From positions 43,384-98,090 of the forward strand of contig CAYMWF010000009.1 of the NCBI GenBank assembly GCA_964394085.1: a stretch of 54,707 nt of DNA. The letters run 5' to 3'. The position numbers were made by a program, and so were the translations under genes. The notes below the pieces were generated by a model that saw only the letters and a program-made list of their open reading frames with translations, had not been told where the DNA came from and did no database searches. Each line of letters begins with the position of its first letter. Position 1 is the stretch's first letter. Source of the DNA: CAYMWF01 sp964394085 [NCBI: uncultured Gemmatimonadota bacterium] (GTDB lineage: Bacteria > GCA-2686955 > CAYMWF01). Positions 34,933 to 42,970 of the stretch are shown here, piece by piece.

Positions 34933-35940
34933 TCAACTCCAGATACCTGCGATCTCTTCAGAACAGGACGGGCATTTCCCCCCTGTAAGGGTCGGGCCGG
35001 ACACGGTATAACCCACCCTCCCCAATAGAAGGGCTCCGCATGACGGACAGTACGTGTTTTCTCCACGGTCGCCGGGCAGATTGCCCGAATATACGAATTT
35101 CAGTCCCGCTCGTTTCCCGATACCTCTCGCCATGGATATTGTTTCAGGGGGTGTGGCATCCCGGTCTGTCATCCGGTAATGTGGAAAGAATCTTGAAATA
35201 TGCCAGGGGATATTCCTGTCGACATCCACAATAAACGAAGCTATCTGCTCCAGTTCTTCCTGAGAATCGTTCAAACCCGGTATTACCAGGGTTGTTACTT
35301 CGACCCACTTCCCCGCCTCCCGCAATTTTTCTATTGTCGCTGTTACAGGAGCGAGCGAGCCCCCCGTTAACTTCTTGTAAGATTGTTCGCTGAAAAACTT
35401 CAGATCCACATTGGCGGCATGCAGATACGGCAGCAAATCATCGAGCGGGCCGGGATTGATATACCCGTTTGTAACGAAAATGTTTCGCAGCCCTGAACGC
35501 CAGGCCAGGCGCGACGATTCCAGGGCGAATTCGAAAAAAGCGGTAGGTTCGGTATAAGTATATGATATCGTGGTGGAACCGTATTTTCCGGCGGAATCCA
35601 CCAGGCGTTGCGGAGTCATGCTTCGACCCGGGATTCGACCGCCCCGTACCTGTGAAATCTCGGAATTCTGACAGAACACGCATTTAAGGTTGCAACCGGG
35701 GGCAGCCACCGAGAGAGTCTGTGTTCCTGGTAGAAAATGGAAAAGAGGTTTTTTTTCGATCGGATCGGCATGCATGGCGATTACCGTGCCCCAGGCAAGA
35801 TCGATCAGTTCACCGCTGATGTTTTTTCTCACCCCGCAGACACCGGTATTGTTTTCAGGCAATAAGCACTCGCGAGGGCATAGCGTGCATTGTACGGTTC
35901 TCTCACCGCACGTGCGGTAGTATGCTGATTTCCTGGACAT
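34933..35940 (-). CDS. amrS: AmrS, radical SAM enzyme of the AmmeMemoRadiSam family
   Basis: 335-residue radical SAM protein of the AmrS (PflA-like) family. An N-terminal CTLCPREC motif (C18, C21, C25) precedes the activase-type cluster motif CNLKCVFC (C83, C87, C90), and a rubredoxin-like zinc or iron pair (CPSC..CPSC) closes the protein. AmrS usually stands beside AMMECR1 and Memo genes; neither is present in this window, so here it is an orphan. The ATG at 35940 has GGAGG 5 nt upstream; the frame itself opens at 35970. A 7-bp stem-loop (35954-35984) sits just before this ribosome site. It precedes the fused radical SAM gene on the same strand. Confidence 0.9.
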   Translation of the reverse strand: MSRKSAYYRTCGERTVQCTLCPRECLLPENNTGVCGVRKNISGELIDLAWGTVIAMHADPIEKKPLFHFLPGTQTLSVAAPGCNLKCVFCQNSEISQVRGGRIPGRSMTPQRLVDSAGKYGSTTISYTYTEPTAFFEFALESSRLAWRSGLRNIFVTNGYINPGPLDDLLPYLHAANVDLKFFSEQSYKKLTGGSLAPVTATIEKLREAGKWVEVTTLVIPGLNDSQEELEQIASFIVDVDRNIPWHISRFFPHYRMTDRDATPPETISMARGIGKRAGLKFVYSGNLPGDRGENTYCPSCGALLLGRVGYTVSGPTLTGGKCPSCSEEIAGIWS

Positions 35941-35953
35941 ATTACCTCCGGAA

Positions 35954-35984
35954 CCTGCTGCCTTCAGCATGAAGAAACAGCAGG
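35954..35984 (-). promoter_or_regulatory. Stem-loop in the amrS leader
   Basis: On the minus strand CCTGCTG pairs with CAGCAGG across a 17-nt loop that can form an inner CTTC/GAAG stem. The hairpin ends 4 nt before the GGAGG ribosome site of amrS. Its place suggests translational control or 5'-end protection. No T-run follows, so it is not a terminator. Confidence 0.45.
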
Positions 35985-36064
35985 CTTGATATTCTTGTCG
36001 TTACCCGATAATTCAGATAATAACTTCCGGCGGGCGGGATTCGAAATTGAATGTATATTTCTAT

Positions 36065-36451
36065 CTATACTTTCTTTTTTTGCAGAAGCAGCTTGATGCG
36101 CTCACTCAGTCGTTCCGGGAGGAAAGGTTTAGTCAAATAATCATCCGCCGCCACGTTGAACCCCTGATCAATGTCGGCAATGGCTGACTTGGCGGACAGC
36201 ATCAAGACCGGGATATCTTTCGTCTTCTGATTCTTTTTGAGACGCTTGCATACCCTGTATCCGTCCACCCTCGGGAGCATAATGTCCAGCACGATAATAT
36301 CCGGGTCATGCTTCATGGCCTGCCATTCGACCTCGTCACCGGTATAAACCGTGTGTATCTTGTATCCTTTTCCCGTGAGGAACAAAGCCAGAGCGTCAAC
36401 CAGTTCTTCATCATCGTCCACGAGCATTATGGACTTCTTACGTTTAAACAT
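36065..36451 (-). CDS. Single-domain response regulator
   Basis: 128-residue stand-alone receiver. The acidic cluster D12-D14, phosphoacceptor D56, S85 and K108 (LTKPF) are all in place, so it should be phosphorylated normally. A basic start (MFKRKKS) and a basic end (LLQKKKV) flank the domain. There is no output domain; such proteins act by protein contact or phosphotransfer. No histidine kinase is adjacent. It is upstream of amrS on the same strand after 124 bp and divergent from the COG3044 ATPase gene. AAGGAAGG lies just before the ATG. Confidence 0.93.
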   Translation of the reverse strand: MFKRKKSIMLVDDDEELVDALALFLTGKGYKIHTVYTGDEVEWQAMKHDPDIIVLDIMLPRVDGYRVCKRLKKNQKTKDIPVLMLSAKSAIADIDQGFNVAADDYLTKPFLPERLSERIKLLLQKKKV

Positions 36452-36653
36452 CGCGAACCTTCCTTGCTTACAGGTTCAACCGAAACACCGATTCAACAAG
36501 GGTCAGCAAGATTTTGGCAGTTCCGAGCGGATAGACAACCACATCGCGCCGGCTTTCGTTCCGTAGGTCAGCGATACTGCCGAAGTTCGGTGTCGTCAAT
36601 ATAATTATACCACCTTAGCCCCGATGACGCAACTCATTCCCGTTTGCGGACAT

Positions 36654-36698
36654 CCTGCGATACAAGACTTCGCGGCACAGCGCCCGGGGTATCGCAGG
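36654..36698. promoter_or_regulatory. Perfect 10-bp inverted repeat upstream of the COG3044 ATPase promoter
   Basis: CCTGCGATAC and its exact complement GTATCGCAGG are separated by 25 bp, which contains a CGCCCGGGG run. The right arm ends 13 bp before the -35 box. The arms are too far apart for a classical dimeric operator, but an activator or repressor bound at two sites, or an RNA stem in read-through transcripts, is possible. No T-run follows the right arm. Confidence 0.5.
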
Positions 36699-36711
36699 TT
36701 CTTCAGACTCT

Positions 36712-36740
36712 TTGAATGTCCTGCTTGATACCGTTATACT
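36712..36740 (+). promoter_or_regulatory. Sigma-70 promoter for the ABC-class ATPase
   Basis: TTGAAT, 17-bp spacer, TATACT. The expected start is near 36747, giving a leader of roughly 48 nt before the ATG at 36795. Box matches and spacing are good. Confidence 0.6.
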
Positions 36741-36794
36741 CCCGTCAATGCGCCAGAACCACCGGTGAAATACTCAGTTGACGAGGGTGATCGG

Positions 36795-38516
36795 ATGAAG
36801 ACGGTTAAAGAGCTCGAAAGAACGCTTACTTCATTGAACGGACGAGGATACAAAGCCTACAAAGAGATCAGGGGAACTTATGATTTCAACCGATTCATGC
36901 TTCATATCGATTATGTTCAAGGTGATCCCTTCGCTTCACCCAGCAGACTGAGAGTCGTGGTTCCACAGCGTTTTGCCGGATTTCCCCCGGAATTATTCGA
37001 AAACCGGAGCAGGAAGATCGGTCTCGAATCGTTTCTGGCATCCGGCTTGTCCCGCGAAGCGAGACGATATTCGAAACGCTCCGGAACGGGAAAGAGCGGT
37101 TTAATCCTTGCGGATACACCCGGACAGCAGGTCCTGGAGCGGAATTCAATGAATCTGGACTCGGTGAAGGTCGAGGCGCGTTTCAAGATCGGACTGCCCG
37201 CGGCCGGTCGCAGGATTCTCGGAAGAGAAGCGGTTCGTCTCCTGACAAAGGACGTCCCGGCCCTGGTGGAGAAAACGCTATTTTATTCCGCGTGTGATAA
37301 GAGCGATGCCAGTGTCGCGGTGGAAACGAACGAGGACGCCGACGCTTTACGCCGGGCGCTCCCCGGTCTCGGACTCATCGCCTTTATTGCAAGCGGAAGT
37401 ATACTGCCGCGCAGGTCCGGAGTGGATGATCGCCCTCTCGACACGGGCGTCGTAATCCCTTTCTCTCCTCCGGATTCGCTGTGCTGCGAAATTCGACTTC
37501 CCAACTGCGGAACCGTTACGGGGATGGGAATTCCCAAAGGTGTGACATTGCTTGTCGGTGGAGGATTTCACGGTAAGTCCACACTGCTCAACGCTCTTGA
37601 AAAAGGTGTCTACAACCACTCGCCGGGAGACGGCAGGGAACTTGTCGCGACAACCGCCGGCGCCGTCACCGTCAGGGCGGAAAACGGCAGAAGCGTTAGC
37701 GGGGTCGATATTTCACCATTCATCGGAAGTCTTCCTTACGGCGGAAGCACACGCGATTTCAGCACTCCGAACGCATCCGGCTCCACTTCCCAGGCGGCCA
37801 ATATACAGGAAGCGCTCGAAGCGGGAGCGGATCTGCTCCTGATTGACGAGGATACCGCTGCCACGAACTTCATGATCAGGGATTACAGGATGCAGCGGCT
37901 CGTTCCGGAAAACCTGGAACCTATAACACCCTTCGTAGACAAAGTAAGGCAGCTCTATTCCGAACGGGACGTCTCAACGGTACTCGTCGTGGGAGGCAGC
38001 GGCGATTATCTCGAAGTCGCCGACACGATCATTGCAATGGAGAGTTATGTTCCCTTCGATGTCACCGAAGAAGCCGGACGAATCGTGGCGGAAACCGCTT
38101 CAAAACGAAAAAAGGAAGGCGGCGATTCCTTCGGGGAGACGTCAATAAGGATCCCTGACCCGGATTCATTATCAACCCGGCGGGGGAAACGGGAAACCGA
38201 TGTCAAAGCATTCAGCACGGACTCGATCAGGTTCGGTGTAGAAACAATAGATCTCTCCGGCGTGAATCAACTTGTACACGAAAACCAGGCAAAGGCCGTT
38301 GCAGATTCACTTGTTCTTTTACGAAATGAATTTCTTGATGGACGGCGCAGCATAGGAGAGGCCCTCTCCATGTTGGAAGAAATGATTCGGAGGGATGGAC
38401 TGGATGCCCTGGGGAAGCACCTTGCCGGTGATTACGCGGTTTTCAGACGTTTCGAGCTTGCTGCGGCTCTAAACAGGCTCAGGACGCTCAGGATTCGCAA
38501 CCGGCGATCACCATGA
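36795..38516 (+). CDS. ABC-class ATPase (COG3044 family)
   Basis: 573-residue soluble ATPase of the family sometimes called predicted ABC-class ATPase, related to the trypanosome RNA-editing protein MRB1590. It has an N-terminal domain (1-240), Walker A GGGFHGKS (255-262), an ABC-like signature region (NASGSTSQ, near 326-333) and Walker B LLLIDED with D351/E352. No transmembrane segment is present, so it is not a transporter; RNA binding has been proposed for relatives. The N-terminal region and the C-terminal ~150 residues (after TIIAMESY) are family-typical in layout. The ATG at 36795 follows GAGGGTG; a GTG at 36765 in the same frame is less likely. A good promoter is at 36712. Confidence 0.9.
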   Translation: MKTVKELERTLTSLNGRGYKAYKEIRGTYDFNRFMLHIDYVQGDPFASPSRLRVVVPQRFAGFPPELFENRSRKIGLESFLASGLSREARRYSKRSGTGKSGLILADTPGQQVLERNSMNLDSVKVEARFKIGLPAAGRRILGREAVRLLTKDVPALVEKTLFYSACDKSDASVAVETNEDADALRRALPGLGLIAFIASGSILPRRSGVDDRPLDTGVVIPFSPPDSLCCEIRLPNCGTVTGMGIPKGVTLLVGGGFHGKSTLLNALEKGVYNHSPGDGRELVATTAGAVTVRAENGRSVSGVDISPFIGSLPYGGSTRDFSTPNASGSTSQAANIQEALEAGADLLLIDEDTAATNFMIRDYRMQRLVPENLEPITPFVDKVRQLYSERDVSTVLVVGGSGDYLEVADTIIAMESYVPFDVTEEAGRIVAETASKRKKEGGDSFGETSIRIPDPDSLSTRRGKRETDVKAFSTDSIRFGVETIDLSGVNQLVHENQAKAVADSLVLLRNEFLDGRRSIGEALSMLEEMIRRDGLDALGKHLAGDYAVFRRFELAAALNRLRTLRIRNRRSP

Positions 38517-38631
38517 AAGCACCTTTACCTCGCGCGGGAAGAAGAAACCGGGTTATAATCTATCCTGCACAGAATTACAGCGGTCGGCACTACCCTGATC
38601 CGGTCGACCAAATCACCACGCTCATCGATGG

Positions 38632-38653
38632 AATTTACTCCTTCCGGTAAATT
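38632..38653. other. Short inverted repeat before the di-heme protein gene
   Basis: AATTTAC, 8-nt loop, GTAAATT. It is a perfect 7-bp repeat about 40 bp upstream of the ATG at 38694. It could be a small operator or a leader hairpin. No confident promoter is visible in this 177-bp gap. Confidence 0.3.
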
Positions 38654-38693
38654 GAATCTTCGGTGATCCATTACAAAAAGAGGAGGACAAGAG

Positions 38694-39551
38694 ATGGTCA
38701 GAGGCATACGGCTCGTGAAGCGGGGCATCCGGTTCTGCGGATTCAATCCCGGTTTATTACTGCTTTTAACTGCAGCCGCACTGCTCGTTTCTTATTCCGG
38801 AGCTTTCGCCTACTCGTCATATTTCGGCAGTATGTGCGCGGCTTGCCATTACGATGACTCGATCACGTGCAACGGCTGCCACAGGCACGGCAATAGAAAC
38901 CTGAATGTTACGACCGACCAGACCACGTACGATCCGGGTGAAAAAATAGTAGTGACATTTTCCGGAGGCGGCCAGTACGGATGGGTCAGGGGGATGCTCA
39001 AGGATGACGAGGGAATAGAGCTTGACAGGAAAACCGGACCGACCTTCTCGGGCAACGACGGCGGTTCATCGATCCAGTTCCCGATGACGATGACCGGTTT
39101 CGCACCCGGCACCGCCGGCACTTACTACTGGAAAGCGTACTATTACGGCAGCGGCAGCGGCGGTTCGCATACGGACAGCTATAAAACATTCGCTGTAACC
39201 GTTGCAGGCGACGCCGCGGTGGTCGTCAACGTGACTCCCGACTCCAATCCCGCATTCATCCCGTCGTCCGGGGGCGTGCTCCTCAGTGGTGTCTACCTGG
39301 AAAACCCGGGAACCTCTCCTGTTTCGTTCGACGCATGGGTCGATGTCACACTGCCGAACGGAGCCCCGTACGGCCCCGTCCAGGGTCCGGTTCACCTGAC
39401 ACTGCCCGGCGGAGGTTCGCTGACTCATTCGCTGGCCGATGCCGTTCCGGGCATGGCGCCGTCCGGTGTATATAAATACAACGTTTATCTCGGCGACTAC
39501 GGCACCGCCGTCTACGACGCCGACTCCTTTGATTTCGTCAAAGAACCTTGA
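38694..39551 (+). CDS. Exported di-heme protein with Ig-like domains
   Basis: 285-residue exported protein. A basic start and a hydrophobic run (about 19-39, ending AFA) form a signal peptide. Immediately after come CAACH (48-52) and CNGCH (59-63), two c-type heme attachment motifs only seven residues apart, joined by YDDSIT. The remaining ~220 residues are beta-rich and probably form two Ig-like domains; the first resembles the Thr/Gly-rich modules seen after small cytochromes in FCB-group genomes. It may pass electrons at the cell surface. The ATG has GGAGG 8 nt upstream. A strong terminator (39611-39650) separates it from the next gene. Confidence 0.8.
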   Translation: MVRGIRLVKRGIRFCGFNPGLLLLLTAAALLVSYSGAFAYSSYFGSMCAACHYDDSITCNGCHRHGNRNLNVTTDQTTYDPGEKIVVTFSGGGQYGWVRGMLKDDEGIELDRKTGPTFSGNDGGSSIQFPMTMTGFAPGTAGTYYWKAYYYGSGSGGSHTDSYKTFAVTVAGDAAVVVNVTPDSNPAFIPSSGGVLLSGVYLENPGTSPVSFDAWVDVTLPNGAPYGPVQGPVHLTLPGGGSLTHSLADAVPGMAPSGVYKYNVYLGDYGTAVYDADSFDFVKEP

Positions 39552-39610
39552 AACGTATTCTCCACTGTCTTTCGCAAGGACGAAAGCCGGTGCGCAAAGA
39601 AGCATTATCA

Positions 39611-39650
39611 ACGGCATCCGCCTGTCCGAACAGCGGATGCCGTTTCTTAA
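39611..39650 (+). terminator. Rho-independent terminator after the di-heme protein
   Basis: An 11-bp perfect stem (39611-39621 with 39633-39643, ACGGCATCCGC/GCGGATGCCGT) with an 11-nt loop is followed by TTCTTAATT. It lies 60 bp after the stop codon. Confidence 0.8.
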
Positions 39651-39675
39651 TTCACGGGTGGATCCTTCAGCATCC

Positions 39676-39704
39676 TTGACGAAGCCTCAACATTCTTTTA
39701 GGGT
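39676..39704 (+). promoter_or_regulatory. Candidate promoter for the 39.8-46.2 kb gene group
   Basis: TTGACG, 17-bp spacer, TAGGGT, located just after the terminator and about 70 bp before the next ATG. The -35 box is strong and the -10 box is weak. Confidence 0.4.
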
Positions 39705-39773
39705 AGGTGAATCGATCATGTTCCTGAATATGCGGCAGCGTCAAAAAGCCGCTGAAACACGGGAGGCCCGGAA

Positions 39774-41420
39774 ATGCAGTTTAAAATCAAACTCGCCCTG
39801 GCGCTGGTTTTCGTCTTCGTTCTAACCTGTTTTCCGAACGAAACATACGCTTTACCTGCCGGCGTTATCGAAACTGAAAACCTCGAGCGCGACTATGAAC
39901 CCGTCATTTTCGAAGGTGAAATGCTTTATCAATTCAGCGAGGCGCTGGCGCCCCTTGATCAACTCTACGCGTATGCCTTCATCGACGGCGACTGGCGACA
40001 GATCGTCCTGCAGGTGGACGAACGCGACCCGGACGACGACTATTTCAAAATCGACAATTACTTCGAGCTCCTCGACGATAACGATGAAGTCGTGTTCAAC
40101 AGCTTTGAGCTCGGAGACCGGGTAGATGCATCCACGTGGCTGGCGGGCGCGGACAGCGCGTACAGGTACGAAGTCGAAGTCGTCGATGGAACTGATCCTT
40201 TAAAGAAGGGCTGGGCTTACTTCTACATCGCCCAGGGGATAGAACGCGACACCACGGACTATATACACTGGAGCGGAATACCCACCCTCGAACTGACGAC
40301 CAAGGCTTATTTCAACGACACTCACGACGGTATGCATCACGTGATGGAAGGCCTTTTCATTCTTGAAAGCTGGGGCGGCACCAATGTCGATCTGGTCGAC
40401 AGGATGAAGATGCGCAACAAACTTCTGCCCATCGGTTCGCCGATTACGGAAGAAGATGTTGATCTCGACTACAAGCACACATACGGCATTGACGGCCAGG
40501 TCAGGTACATCATTCGTTACTGGACGACTTTTCTCGAACTGCTCGATATTGCTCGAATAACCTGTAAAAATTACCAGGCGCTGAATGTAGTGGAAACGAA
40601 CGTGCTCAAATCTATTTTACCCATCAACCTGTATATGGTGAAGCAGTATTTCGACTTCGACCCCGAAAGAACAGGCATGATCCACTACGATAACGGGGGA
40701 ACCGATCCGAACGGCGACTACAACAAAGATATAATCGACGGGCTGGGCGGCGGCAATCCGAATGACCGCGAACCGGTGATGGACTGGTACGAAGTCGATC
40801 ACCCGACGGCCGGTTCATGGGTGCTTATCTCCGATCTCGCCCAAATGCAGGCGGAAAAGAAAATGCGGTATTACAACGATGCCGGTTATGTGGGCGGCGG
40901 GGATACCGGAGACGGATGGCAGATGGGCGAGAGCGGTTATGAAGGCCGCTGGGTCAGGGCCGGCAGCGGGTACGAGATTTTATCGTGGTCGTTCTGCCTT
41001 CCGCCGCGAACCGAGGCCGAGGGCCCGTACGGACCGGAACTGTGGGACCAGTTCAATGCTCCGCTGGAATTCTCAGCCTCATTGCAATCCTATACGGTGG
41101 GAATCGAAGAAGGGGATAATTTCCCGCGGGTTGCACAGCACGCCACTCTGGGAGCGAAGCCTAATCCGTTCAACCCCGTAACAACCATTGAATTTACGAT
41201 ACCCGAAAACAGCGGCGGCCCTGGGAGTCTTCATGTTTTCGATATTACCGGATCTCGCGTTAAGACACTGTTCAACAAGAAGCACATGGTGCCGGGTACT
41301 CACAGTGTCACGTGGCACGGAAGGAGCGACGGCGGGCGGATGCTGGCCGCCGGTGTTTACATCTTGAAGCTGTCTTTACCCGACTCGTCGATTGAATCGA
41401 GAATAGTGCTTTGCAAATAA
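39774..41420 (+). CDS. Secreted beta-rich protein with FlgD-like C-terminal domain
   Basis: 548-residue exported protein of unknown role. A signal peptide (1-26) is followed by a DER/DDNDEVVFNSF pattern (about 80-110), which resembles extracellular domains related to ethylbenzene-dehydrogenase heme-binding subunits. The middle region (150-420) is rich in aromatic residues and Gly/Asp. The C-terminus (about 462-548) has NPFNP and a FlgD-like Ig module ending in IESRIVLCK, the same tail type as the M1 peptidase at 16.7 kb. Such tails are thought to sort or attach exported proteins. GGGAGG lies 7 nt before the ATG. The next gene, a barrel, starts 47 bp later. Confidence 0.75.
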   Translation: MQFKIKLALALVFVFVLTCFPNETYALPAGVIETENLERDYEPVIFEGEMLYQFSEALAPLDQLYAYAFIDGDWRQIVLQVDERDPDDDYFKIDNYFELLDDNDEVVFNSFELGDRVDASTWLAGADSAYRYEVEVVDGTDPLKKGWAYFYIAQGIERDTTDYIHWSGIPTLELTTKAYFNDTHDGMHHVMEGLFILESWGGTNVDLVDRMKMRNKLLPIGSPITEEDVDLDYKHTYGIDGQVRYIIRYWTTFLELLDIARITCKNYQALNVVETNVLKSILPINLYMVKQYFDFDPERTGMIHYDNGGTDPNGDYNKDIIDGLGGGNPNDREPVMDWYEVDHPTAGSWVLISDLAQMQAEKKMRYYNDAGYVGGGDTGDGWQMGESGYEGRWVRAGSGYEILSWSFCLPPRTEAEGPYGPELWDQFNAPLEFSASLQSYTVGIEEGDNFPRVAQHATLGAKPNPFNPVTTIEFTIPENSGGPGSLHVFDITGSRVKTLFNKKHMVPGTHSVTWHGRSDGGRMLAAGVYILKLSLPDSSIESRIVLCK

Positions 41421-41467
41421 ATACGGTTGTCCCCGATAATCTTTAATCTCGAAAGGTATGGTAAAAT

Positions 41468-42907
41468 ATGGCAGGAAGATTTTTTACAGTAATTCTGGCG
41501 GCAGCCGCGATCACACTGGGTATTTCATCACACGCTACCGGCTCGACATCCCGAATGGAAGTGTTCCCAGGATGCAGGCAGGTAGTTGAAGATTATACCA
41601 TGACATCGTTCTATCCCTCGCAGATTCCCTACTACGGCAACATCGCCGATGTAAATCTTGGCGAAGTTCAGGGCAGGCTCGCGACCTCGCTGATGGATAC
41701 GACCACCCTGGAGCTCGATTTCCAGACCATCGGGTTAATATCGGGTAATACGCTGCCGGGTCCCGTCGACCTGGCCTTGTTCTTTTCGCGAAAAAGCCCC
41801 TTCTCCTCCCGGATAGACCTGGAAGATTTTGTCGACGAGGATCAGCTCGGAATCGCCAATTATGTCTATACGACGACGACTCCTCCCCTGCCTCGAAACG
41901 AAATCGACCTGGGAATCTCCCTTTCACTTCATCCGAGGCTTACAATGGGCATACTCGCGAGAAGCGGATATATCTCGGAATTTTCAGCGAGAAAACTCGA
42001 TTTCAGCACGTTCACATACTCTTCCACCCTGGTGGAAAGCGCACTGTACGGCATCCGGGCCGGATTTACATTCTGGAACCCCGGGGGAGAACCGTTTTTC
42101 GAAACAGCGTTCGAGGTAAACAGGTTCGACTATACCCACAGGTTGAATGACGAAGACGACGATCCCGCCCGTTTGTATACCCAGGAAGAAACCGTTGATG
42201 GAGAAATCCTGAAAAAAGGCAACGCCAGGCTCGTTCTTCCTTTCAGCGAATCGTTGAGCTGTGTCCCGTTCGTCGAATACGAGGCCTGGGATTTCGATGC
42301 GATATATGAAATCACCGGCACCGATTCGAGCGACGGCTACAAAGGCGGCTTTTCACAACCGATGCCGAAAAACGAAGGCTACGACGTTACACGCAGGTCG
42401 TATTATCACAGTTACATCGACGCCGGCATAGGCTTCCGCCAGATAATGGATAACGGGATACTGATAGCCGGAGGCGCGAGCTTCAGGTACCTCGATACGG
42501 AGATGGCGCTTATCAACTCGGACGGAGATCGGCTCGAATCGATCGCATCGCTGGACGAATGGAGCCCGACGCTGTTCGGCGCCGTCGAAATCCGAAATCT
42601 GCCCGGGTATAAATTTTTCGATGAGCTTGTTTTCAGGAGCGGCCTTAGGAAGAGTCTCCACAGGGTAACGAACAGCGTACAGTTCATCGATGACTATACA
42701 CCCACCCCGAACGGCGACCTCCTTGAATCGGAATACAAGACCGTCGCTTCGTCACCCATCGAGTTCACCCTGGGGCTGGGCGCCAAGCTGGAGAACCTCT
42801 CGGTCGACCTCCTTTTCAATTACCGCCTCTTCTTCTCGGGAGGGTTCATGTTTTCCGGCAAGGGCGAGATTCCGTTCCCCATGATCTCGATGAATTATAA
42901 CTTCTGA
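41468..42907 (+). CDS. Outer membrane beta-barrel protein
   Basis: 479-residue exported protein. It has a signal peptide (1-25). The body is repeated amphipathic strands with alternating aromatic residues, acidic turns and extracellular-type loops, and it ends in the strand PMISMNYNF with a terminal Phe, the usual barrel-assembly signal. No porin, TonB-receptor plug or OmpA domain is recognisable, and it does not resemble the Wzi-like barrel at 1.2 kb. It lies between an FlgD-tailed secreted protein and a tricorn protease, probably in one operon. The ATG is preceded by AAGG at a longer-than-usual distance. Confidence 0.7.
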   Translation: MAGRFFTVILAAAAITLGISSHATGSTSRMEVFPGCRQVVEDYTMTSFYPSQIPYYGNIADVNLGEVQGRLATSLMDTTTLELDFQTIGLISGNTLPGPVDLALFFSRKSPFSSRIDLEDFVDEDQLGIANYVYTTTTPPLPRNEIDLGISLSLHPRLTMGILARSGYISEFSARKLDFSTFTYSSTLVESALYGIRAGFTFWNPGGEPFFETAFEVNRFDYTHRLNDEDDDPARLYTQEETVDGEILKKGNARLVLPFSESLSCVPFVEYEAWDFDAIYEITGTDSSDGYKGGFSQPMPKNEGYDVTRRSYYHSYIDAGIGFRQIMDNGILIAGGASFRYLDTEMALINSDGDRLESIASLDEWSPTLFGAVEIRNLPGYKFFDELVFRSGLRKSLHRVTNSVQFIDDYTPTPNGDLLESEYKTVASSPIEFTLGLGAKLENLSVDLLFNYRLFFSGGFMFSGKGEIPFPMISMNYNF

Positions 42908-42921
42908 TAAAGAACTCCACC

Positions 42922-42941
42922 GCCCGGGTCCTGTCCCGGGC
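42922..42941 (+). other. Hairpin between the barrel and tricorn genes
   Basis: GCCCGGG, TCCTGT, CCCGGGC forms a 7-bp GC-rich stem with a 6-nt loop. No T-run follows, so transcription may continue with reduced efficiency or the stem may mark an mRNA processing point. Confidence 0.45.
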
Positions 42942-42970
42942 CGGTCGGTTTGCCCGAGAGGGAGGGTAAC

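Larger units (their letters stand above)
36452..36794. other. Divergent control region, response regulator / ABC-class ATPase
   Basis: 343 bp with no gene. It contains a 10-bp inverted repeat (36654-36698) and a sigma-70 promoter facing the ATPase gene (36712-36740), both listed separately. On the minus strand a weak TTGACG, 17 bp, TATCGC pair near 36570-36600 could serve the response regulator. The remainder looks unstructured. Confidence 0.55.
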
